NCBI GenBank assembly: GCA_910577495.1
Contig: CAJTML010000033.1
Location: 1-18,131 of the forward strand
Direction: 5' to 3'
Source of the DNA: an uncultured Eggerthellaceae bacterium
Lineage (GTDB): Bacteria; Actinomycetota; Coriobacteriia; Coriobacteriales; Eggerthellaceae
DNA: 18,131 nt
In this document: piece after piece, positions 7,867-12,717 of the stretch
How positions within the stretch are numbered: the stretch's first letter is position 1
How the letters are laid out: the number at the start of each line of letters is the position of its first letter
Notes under the pieces: generated by a model
Database searches by the model: none
Told to the model about the DNA's origin: nothing
The model's input: the letters and a program-made list of their open reading frames with translations, nothing else
Translations under genes and position numbers: made by a program

Positions 7867-8088
7867 GATATTCGCTGCAGATCCGACCCCCAACACCGTT
7901 GCTGCCAGCACCAGCGGCTTCGCCCCGCTAACTCCCCTACACCGACCGCAACTTACGGGGCGCGCCTCTCGTACCCTACGTTGTGGTCAATTAGAAGCGG
8001 TTTTGTGCACGCTCAGCTTCGCCACAGAAACTGACCACAGCATAACCCCAGGTCAGCTTGAGTCAGGTGACCCCGCAAGGCGCGCAAC

Positions 8089-8116
8089 AGCCCCTCGTTT
8101 GCACAAAACGGGGGCT
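8089..8116. repeat. Hairpin with 11-bp stem and one bulged base
   Basis: AGCCCC (8089-8094) pairs with GGGGCT (8111-8116) and CGTTT (8096-8100) with AAACG (8106-8110), enclosing a 5-nt loop; T8095 is bulged. No T run follows on either strand, so it is not an intrinsic terminator. Its right arm is the first bases of the tandem repeat array. Confidence 0.6.
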
Positions 8117-8219
8117 ATTCGACCACAAGTCGCCTGCCAGGGGTGGATGTGACCACAACTCGCGCGCTGGGGGCTATGTGGCCACAACTCGTCTGTCGGG
8201 CGTGGATGTAACCACAACT
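8111..8219. repeat. Tandem repeat, about 30-bp unit, 3 full copies and one partial
   Basis: Copies begin near 8111, 8141, 8171 and 8200. The shared core is GACCACAACTCG or a close variant, at 8121, 8151, 8180 and 8210. Copies 1 and 3 begin GGGCTAT-like; copies 2 and 4 contain GTGGATGT. The array is therefore two 60-bp halves, each of two 30-bp units. The copies differ at many positions, and there are no unique spacers, so it is not a CRISPR array. Confidence 0.7.
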
Positions 8220-8221
8220 GT

Positions 8222-8255
8222 AATCCTGTAGCGATCACCATAAACAACGAGGCCA
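8222..8255 (+). repeat. Direct repeat copy 2: partial tRNA-Val 3' end (att-like)
   Basis: Second copy of 7807-7840 with a single mismatch. The sequence upstream of it does not resemble a tRNA, so this is only the 3' 19 nt of the tRNA plus flank, not a broken full gene. Confidence 0.7.
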
Positions 8256-8285
8256 GAGCATTTATCGCCCTGGCCTCTTTTCTTT
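8249..8285. terminator. Hairpin terminator at the 3' end of the LuxR-type gene
   Basis: GAGGCCAG (8249-8256) pairs with CTGGCCTC (8270-8277) and TTTTCTTT follows on the plus strand. It lies immediately beyond the stop codon of the minus-strand regulator gene, where the minus-strand RNA forms the same stem followed by GTTGTTT, so it may work in both directions. Its left arm is part of the duplicated tRNA-Val flank. Confidence 0.65.
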
Positions 8286-8289
8286 CAAG

Positions 8290-9732
8290 CTACACCGAAC
8301 CGTGCATTTTAACCAAATCAATCAGTTCTTCTTTTGAATGGATATCCAGTTTTCTATAGATATGTTTGATATGCGTTGCAACCGTATTGCTTGAAATGAA
8401 GAGACGTTCGCGAATATAGGGTCTTGTTCTACCCTCTGCAAGCAAAAGGAGTATTTCGGTTTCTCTGTCTGAAAGCTTGAATTGCTGTTGCAACGCGCGG
8501 CAAGACGCTTCAAGCCCGCTTTCGTTGTCATGGCCTAGCAACTCTGCCTGGGAATCAAACAGCATTCCTCTTTGCGGTATGAAAGCCGTTGAAGCAGCAA
8601 GTAAACAAATAAGCGTTAACCCACAGAGGTATTGATCAAAGTCCATCGTCCCTAATACATTGCCAACAAGAACGCCGAGTTGGAGAAACCCGCTGGCCAC
8701 ACCTACACCCAATACTGCAGAGATTCTTTTGGCCTTCGCCAGACTGAGCGCAAACAAAAAGACGAGCACCTGTGCAAGCGCATCTACTGAAAGCGTTATA
8801 ACATTCACAAGAAAACTCGTAGAACCACCTGGCTGAACAAACAAAACAAGCGCAATAATTATTGCGGGTACAACCCAACGCAGTAATCCCGAAAAGCTTA
8901 CCCTGTTAGAAAAAGAAACCAACAAAACGGCAAACAAGACGGCTACGAGACATGAAATGAGTGACGAAATGTCTATATTCAGGAATTCATAGACACCGTC
9001 TCGCACTTCCGACAAAGAAGAGATCCACCCTATTGCAGTATAAACGAGACAGATAAGTACCGACATAAGCAACAAATACGGAATAGTCTTTTGTGTTGGG
9101 CTTGGAACATAAACCGGTGTAGTTCCTGCGTAAGTGGCATCCGAAACAATTGTATCGTTGCCGGCATTCGCACTCCCAAAGCAAAGGATCAAAAGCAACA
9201 CCCCTGAACCAAGTGGAACGCACAAGGCGGCCAATAATCCAGCAACACCGCTCAGCAAGGGAAACACCAAAACGCAAGGTAGCACCATGAGTGTAGAAAC
9301 TGGAATAGCAATCTCTAGCTCATCAAGACTGATTGGTTGCAAAGCCAAAGCCCACAAGAGACTGAGCATTCCATACCCAACACCTGTCATCAGGCCACCT
9401 ACGAATGAGACAGATGTACCTAATGAAGATCCGAGTCCAGTTAAAGCAGTACCTACAGTGAGCGCCAGTGTTGCTGCAATAATATATCCTGCACGTGGTT
9501 TGGTTTGTTTTCGCCATCCAATACCAAACACAAACAGCACCACTACTACAACCACAGCAGACACAAACCATGATTGATCGGCATTGATTGAAAGCCCCGC
9601 ACGTTCGTCAATAATCACTGGCGTGTAATACACCGTATAAAGCCATGCCCACAAAAGACCAACGCCCATATAGCGAAGCTTAAGCGCACTTTCGAATCGA
9701 GAAAACACTACCCCCCACGGTGTTTTGCTCAT
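8290..9732 (-). CDS. LuxR-family transcriptional regulator with 12-TM N-terminal membrane domain
   Basis: 480 residues. Residues about 20-400 are a chain of roughly twelve hydrophobic segments resembling an MFS transporter fold. Residues about 420-475 are a LuxR/GerE helix-turn-helix: LSDRETEILLLLAEGRT, then SSNTVATHIKHIYRKLDIHS. No receiver domain or acyl-homoserine-lactone domain is present. This architecture is strongly expanded in Eggerthellaceae, where such genes sit beside respiratory-type reductases; the membrane part is thought to sense a small molecule or transport state. ATG 9732 has GGGGAGG upstream and a candidate extended -10. It is divergent from a Tat-exported flavin reductase lipoprotein gene, which is the most likely target of control. 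DNA-binding role is firm from sequence; signal and regulon are inferred. Confidence 0.9.
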   Translation of the reverse strand: MSKTPWGVVFSRFESALKLRYMGVGLLWAWLYTVYYTPVIIDERAGLSINADQSWFVSAVVVVVVLFVFGIGWRKQTKPRAGYIIAATLALTVGTALTGLGSSLGTSVSFVGGLMTGVGYGMLSLLWALALQPISLDELEIAIPVSTLMVLPCVLVFPLLSGVAGLLAALCVPLGSGVLLLILCFGSANAGNDTIVSDATYAGTTPVYVPSPTQKTIPYLLLMSVLICLVYTAIGWISSLSEVRDGVYEFLNIDISSLISCLVAVLFAVLLVSFSNRVSFSGLLRWVVPAIIIALVLFVQPGGSTSFLVNVITLSVDALAQVLVFLFALSLAKAKRISAVLGVGVASGFLQLGVLVGNVLGTMDFDQYLCGLTLICLLAASTAFIPQRGMLFDSQAELLGHDNESGLEASCRALQQQFKLSDRETEILLLLAEGRTRPYIRERLFISSNTVATHIKHIYRKLDIHSKEELIDLVKMHGSV

Positions 9733-9939
9733 ATTTTCCTCCCCTACATGCTTTGCACTCTGAAGTCAGTATAACAATCAGTACCTCATGATTGCTGACA
9801 AAACACCAGATAAAGCATCACCCACGAGAGGTGATCTTGCAAATACCCTCGCTCAGGGCATACCCGTCCTTGCTTGCAAGCTGCAAGATTATCCGCAGAG
9901 ACCGCAGGGGTTTTATAGAGATCACTTTAGGAGGGTGAC
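9733..9939. promoter_or_regulatory. Shared divergent control region between the LuxR-type regulator and the flavoprotein
   Basis: 207 bp without a credible gene. For the regulator, an extended -10 TGTTATACT is present on the minus strand (9776-9768), with no good -35. For the flavoprotein no clear -35/-10 pair is seen, which would suit a gene that needs an activator. Candidate operators are a near-palindrome CTTGCA-AGC-TGCAAG (9873-9887), an upstream direct copy CTTGCAA (9836-9842), and an inverted pair GTGATCT / AGATCAC (9831-9837, 9919-9925). The flavoprotein ribosome binding site AGGAGG is at 9929-9934. Confidence 0.5.
9768..9776 (-). promoter_or_regulatory. Candidate extended -10 promoter of the LuxR-type gene
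   Basis: TGTTATACT on the minus strand carries the TGn extension plus TATACT, ending 35 bp before the start codon. The -35 region is poor, as is common for extended -10 promoters. Confidence 0.45.
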
Positions 9940-11652
9940 ATGCTACAAAACAAAACTACGATGGATCGTCGAAGCTTTCTTGGCCTCGGTGCAACAGCAG
10001 CAGTTGCAGCAGGAGCAGCAAGCCTGGCAGGATGCGCGCCTCAGACAAGCACCGATGCACAATTGAGCGATACGGGTTCCCAAGGTAATACCAGTGCAGC
10101 TGGTACTGCTGACTGGCTTGGCACAGAGCCCGAGGTAGCTCAAAGCGACATCGTTGAAACGATTGATACTGACTTTTTGATTATTGGCGCGGGAACTGCA
10201 GGCCTGGCTGCCGCAGGAGCCGCCGCAGATTTGGATATGGACTTCATCGTTTGCGACAAGGCAAATCAAGTTCCTGAAACGCGCGAATACCTTGGTGGCG
10301 TTAACACCTCATATGCAAAAGAAAACAATGTCGTTGTTGATGAAGCCAAACTTTTAAATGAGCTTACGCGATATGCGTCAGGCAAATGCAATCAAAAACT
10401 CATCAAGCTTTGGATCAACGAAAGTGCCGAGTATGTTGACTGGGTTACCGACGTAATGAAAGAGCAGGAAAAGGAAGTTTATCTTGATATGCCACCCGAG
10501 CACGGTACTGGTGGCACGGACTACTACGTACCTTACGTTCAACATCTCTGGGAGCCATCTTATGTGCCGCCTATGCGCAATGACGTCATTGCCGAGCGCA
10601 TTGCAAGCCAAGGACACGAAATTCTTTTTGAACACGAAATGGTAAAACTCATCCACGCTGATGGTAAAGTGAGCGGTGCAATTTTTAATACCAAGGATGG
10701 CTATAAGCAAATCAATGCAAAGAACACACTTCTTGCCACTGGCGGATATGCGGCTAATCCCATTATGATGCAAGCGCTCCAACCAGCAGCCGTAGCTTGC
10801 TGCACTGCTTCAAGCTTCAATCCTACCTGCACGGGCGATGGAATCAAAGCCGGTCTTTGGGCAGGCGCATCAAAAGACTTCGAAGCAGCGCCTATGGTGT
10901 TTGACCGCGGAGCCGTTGCGCCAGGTGTTGATGCAGGCTACGAAGGCAACGGCATGGATGCCGTACTGCGTGGCACAATCTTCCAAGAAAACATTGGCTC
11001 ACAACCTTTCATGAAGGTTAACCGCCACGGTCAGCGCTTCGCAAACGAGTCAACTCCCTATGACTTCATCTGCTTTGCTGCTACCTATCAACCAGGTGGT
11101 GTGTGGTGCCAAGTGTATGACAGTAACATGATGGAAGACATGACACGCTTTGAAACGGTTGGTTGCTCGCGTGTAGTTCCCTACATTGAGATGGGCATGA
11201 CGTTTGATGAATACACGGCTATGTCGCAAGAATCTGGCATCCTCATCAAAGCCGACACGCTTGAAGAGCTTGCAGACCAACTAGGCTTTACCGGACAAGA
11301 TAAAGAAAATTTCTTAGCAGAGGTTGAGCGCTATAACGGCTTCTACGATAACCAAGTTGACGAAGACTTTGGTAAAGAAGCATATCGCCTTTCAGCTATT
11401 CGCCAAGCACCGTTTTACGGTTGTTGGTTTGGCGGCTCGCTATTAACCACCATCGATGGTCTTCGCATTAACGAAAATTGTCAGGTGCTGGATCCTGAGC
11501 TCAATGTTATTGAGGGACTTTATGCAGCAGGCGATGTTTCAGGCAGCTTCTTCTCGGGCAACTATCCTGAATACATTGTTGGCGTTGCATGTGGCCGCAG
11601 CTCTGTGGAGGGTCGTCACGTAGCAAAACAACTAGCAGGGGCGACTGCGTAA
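9940..11652 (+). CDS. Tat-exported FAD-dependent reductase lipoprotein (fumarate reductase flavoprotein-like)
   Basis: 570 residues. The N-terminus is a twin-arginine signal (RRSFLGLGA, Arg10-Arg11) with an alanine-rich stretch and a lipobox LAGC with Cys32, so the mature protein should be an outer-face membrane lipoprotein. From residue 80 there is an FAD-binding Rossmann motif IIGAGTAGLAAAG (GxGxxG at 83-88), then LATGGYAANP (265-274), GDGIKAGLWAGA (299-310), VNRHGQRFANE (360-370) and the C-terminal FAD contact LYAAGDVSGSFFSGN (527-541). This is the FAD_binding_2 family of fumarate, urocanate and related ene-reductases. No CxxCH heme site and no FMN-binding domain is present, so electrons must come from a separate partner, not encoded in this window. 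The substrate cannot be read from the sequence. ATG 9940 has AGGAGG six nt upstream. It is divergent from the LuxR-type regulator and ends at a terminator. Confidence 0.9.
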   Translation: MLQNKTTMDRRSFLGLGATAAVAAGAASLAGCAPQTSTDAQLSDTGSQGNTSAAGTADWLGTEPEVAQSDIVETIDTDFLIIGAGTAGLAAAGAAADLDMDFIVCDKANQVPETREYLGGVNTSYAKENNVVVDEAKLLNELTRYASGKCNQKLIKLWINESAEYVDWVTDVMKEQEKEVYLDMPPEHGTGGTDYYVPYVQHLWEPSYVPPMRNDVIAERIASQGHEILFEHEMVKLIHADGKVSGAIFNTKDGYKQINAKNTLLATGGYAANPIMMQALQPAAVACCTASSFNPTCTGDGIKAGLWAGASKDFEAAPMVFDRGAVAPGVDAGYEGNGMDAVLRGTIFQENIGSQPFMKVNRHGQRFANESTPYDFICFAATYQPGGVWCQVYDSNMMEDMTRFETVGCSRVVPYIEMGMTFDEYTAMSQESGILIKADTLEELADQLGFTGQDKENFLAEVERYNGFYDNQVDEDFGKEAYRLSAIRQAPFYGCWFGGSLLTTIDGLRINENCQVLDPELNVIEGLYAAGDVSGSFFSGNYPEYIVGVACGRSSVEGRHVAKQLAGATA

Positions 11653-11689
11653 AACAACTGTATAAGCTAAGTCAGCTATTCCCTCTTTT

Positions 11690-11721
11690 GCGACGAGGTC
11701 TTTGGCCTCGTCGCTTGCTTT
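11690..11721 (+). terminator. Intrinsic terminator after the flavoprotein gene
   Basis: GCGACGAGG (11690-11698) and CCTCGTCGC (11706-11714) form a perfect 9-bp stem with a 7-nt loop, followed by TTGCTTT. It lies 37 bp past the stop codon. Confidence 0.8.
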
Positions 11722-11806
11722 GCGGCCTTCTACATCCCCCTCCTGGCGTGCTTAAACTTTGATTTGGTACCGCTACTCCAACAAAACAAAAACCGAACGC
11801 CTGGTG

Positions 11807-11815
11807 TGGTAAACT
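11807..11815 (+). promoter_or_regulatory. Weak candidate promoter for the CAT tRNA
   Basis: TGGTAAACT fits an extended -10, about 56 bp upstream of the tRNA. No -35 is visible at 17-18 bp, and no better element was found in the preceding 90 bp. Confidence 0.3.
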
Positions 11816-11871
11816 GGTCGGCGATATCTAAGTATCTTGATTCATGCATCTTACTTTCGGATCACCATTTT

Positions 11872-11946
11872 GGGCCCATAGCTCAATGGCGGAGCAGGGG
11901 ACTCATAATCCCTTGGTTGCAGGTTCGAATCCTGCTGGGCCCACCA
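11872..11946 (+). tRNA. tRNA with CAT anticodon, probably tRNA-Ile2 (lysidine type), possibly elongator Met
   Basis: 75 nt with encoded CCA. Acceptor GGGCCCA pairs perfectly with TGGGCCC; D arm GCTC/GAGC; anticodon stem GGGGA/TCCCT encloses CTCATAA, so the anticodon is CAT; T arm GCAGG TTCGAAT CCTGC. It is not the initiator type, which has an unpaired first acceptor position. The pairs C4-G69 and C5-G68 are recognition features of TilS, which modifies the wobble C to lysidine, so I lean to Ile2 over elongator Met. No terminator follows; the next gene starts 39 nt downstream. Confidence 0.9.
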
Positions 11947-11985
11947 CTTCTAAAAAGCACATAACCACATGAGAGACGTGAGCAT

Positions 11986-12717
11986 ATGAAAAACGTTGTA
12001 CTTCGCGCATGCCTTTTAGCGCTCGGCATTATTATCATGGCCTTAGGCATAGACTTAATTGTAGCTGCAGATTTAGGAAACTCCCCCATCTCATCTTTCG
12101 GCTACGTTCTCACCAAAGCTTTCCCGGGAATTTCATTTGGTGTGTTTATGTTTGTCTGGAATATGCTTTTGCTGCTCGGACAAATCATCATCTTACGCAA
12201 GCAGTTTCATCCGCTGGCGCTCTTGCAAATACCCATCTCGCTGCTCTTTAGCCTGGCCATTGATGTATTCGGCATCTTTTTCGCCACCTTTGAGCCCATA
12301 AACTATGCTCATTCATTGGTGCTTTTAGCGCTCGGCATTGCTATTCTGGCACTCGGGGTAGCTTGCACCGTGGTGGCAAATGTTGCTATGAATTCTGGCG
12401 AAGCGCTGGTTAGCGCCATCACCACCAAGACTGGATGGAACTTTGGCTATACGAAAGTCGGTTTTGATTTGAGTTGTGTGGCCATTGCGGTTGTGGCTTC
12501 AGTGATTTTGATGGGCGGCATTGTAGGTATTCGCGAAGGAACGGTACTTGCTGCAGCGTGCACAGGACTCATCGTTAATGTGTTTGTGCGGAGCATGGGA
12601 GGCCCTCGCCCCGCACTCAAGAAACCTTCAAAGCCTAGCGCTTCACCCGCGTCACCCGATACGCCTTGTGAATTTTCGGGTTCCGTTCAAAGTCGTGCGG
12701 AATGGTCTGAGGCGTAA
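11986..12717 (+). CDS. YczE/YyaS-type integral membrane protein (YitT-related)
   Basis: 243 residues with about five to six hydrophobic segments. The pattern LGIIIMALGIDLIVAADLGNSPISSFGYVLTKA near the N-terminus, a later LALGIAILALGVACTVVA repeat and the MNSGEALVSAI segment match the YczE/YitT-related membrane family found across Gram-positive bacteria. Its biochemical function is not established. The conserved part ends near residue 205. The last 28 or so residues (PRPALKKPSK onward) are low in hydrophobicity, rich in Pro/Ser, and overlap antisense with the end of rlmKL. The start ATG 11986 has only a weak ribosome binding site (GAGAGACG). It lies 39 nt after the CAT tRNA with no terminator between, so it is probably read from the tRNA promoter. 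Confidence 0.8.
   Translation: MKNVVLRACLLALGIIIMALGIDLIVAADLGNSPISSFGYVLTKAFPGISFGVFMFVWNMLLLLGQIIILRKQFHPLALLQIPISLLFSLAIDVFGIFFATFEPINYAHSLVLLALGIAILALGVACTVVANVAMNSGEALVSAITTKTGWNFGYTKVGFDLSCVAIAVVASVILMGGIVGIREGTVLAAACTGLIVNVFVRSMGGPRPALKKPSKPSASPASPDTPCEFSGSVQSRAEWSEA

Larger units (their letters stand above)
7867..8221. other. Non-coding, repeat-containing stretch between the two tRNA-Val 3' ends
   Basis: No credible gene is seen in these 355 bp: the open frames here lack ribosome binding sites and look like nothing I recognise. It holds several TGACCACA-type octamers in both orientations (TGTGGTCA at 7982-7989, TGACCACA at 8032-8039, and inside the tandem units further on), an inverted decamer GTTTTGTGCA / TGCACAAAAC (8000-8009, 8100-8109), a strong hairpin (8089-8116) and a 30-bp tandem repeat (8111-8219). 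It may be the eroded remnant of an inserted element or a structured non-coding unit. Confidence 0.5.

Noticed and set aside
7865..8152. Open frame on the plus strand between tRNA-Val and the regulator
   Set aside because: It starts in the tRNA terminator, has no ribosome binding site, resembles no family I know and crosses the hairpin and repeats.
8111..8219. Regular repeat spacing suggesting a CRISPR array
   Set aside because: The whole 30-bp unit is repeated head to tail with many differences; there are no unique spacers and no cas genes nearby.
8222..8240. A second tRNA gene next to tRNA-Val
   Set aside because: Only the last 19 nt of a tRNA are present, with one change; no acceptor 5' strand, D arm or anticodon arm lies upstream.
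8053..8247. Minus-strand frame encoding about 10-residue repeats (LWPHSPQ / CGHIHPW)
   Set aside because: The protein repeat is a by-product of a 30-bp DNA repeat divisible by three; it starts inside the partial tRNA copy and has no convincing start.
9788..10066. Plus-strand frame beginning in the divergent control region and overlapping the flavoprotein start
   Set aside because: Out of frame with the flavoprotein, without a ribosome binding site; its Gln-rich end is the shifted reading of the Tat signal codons.
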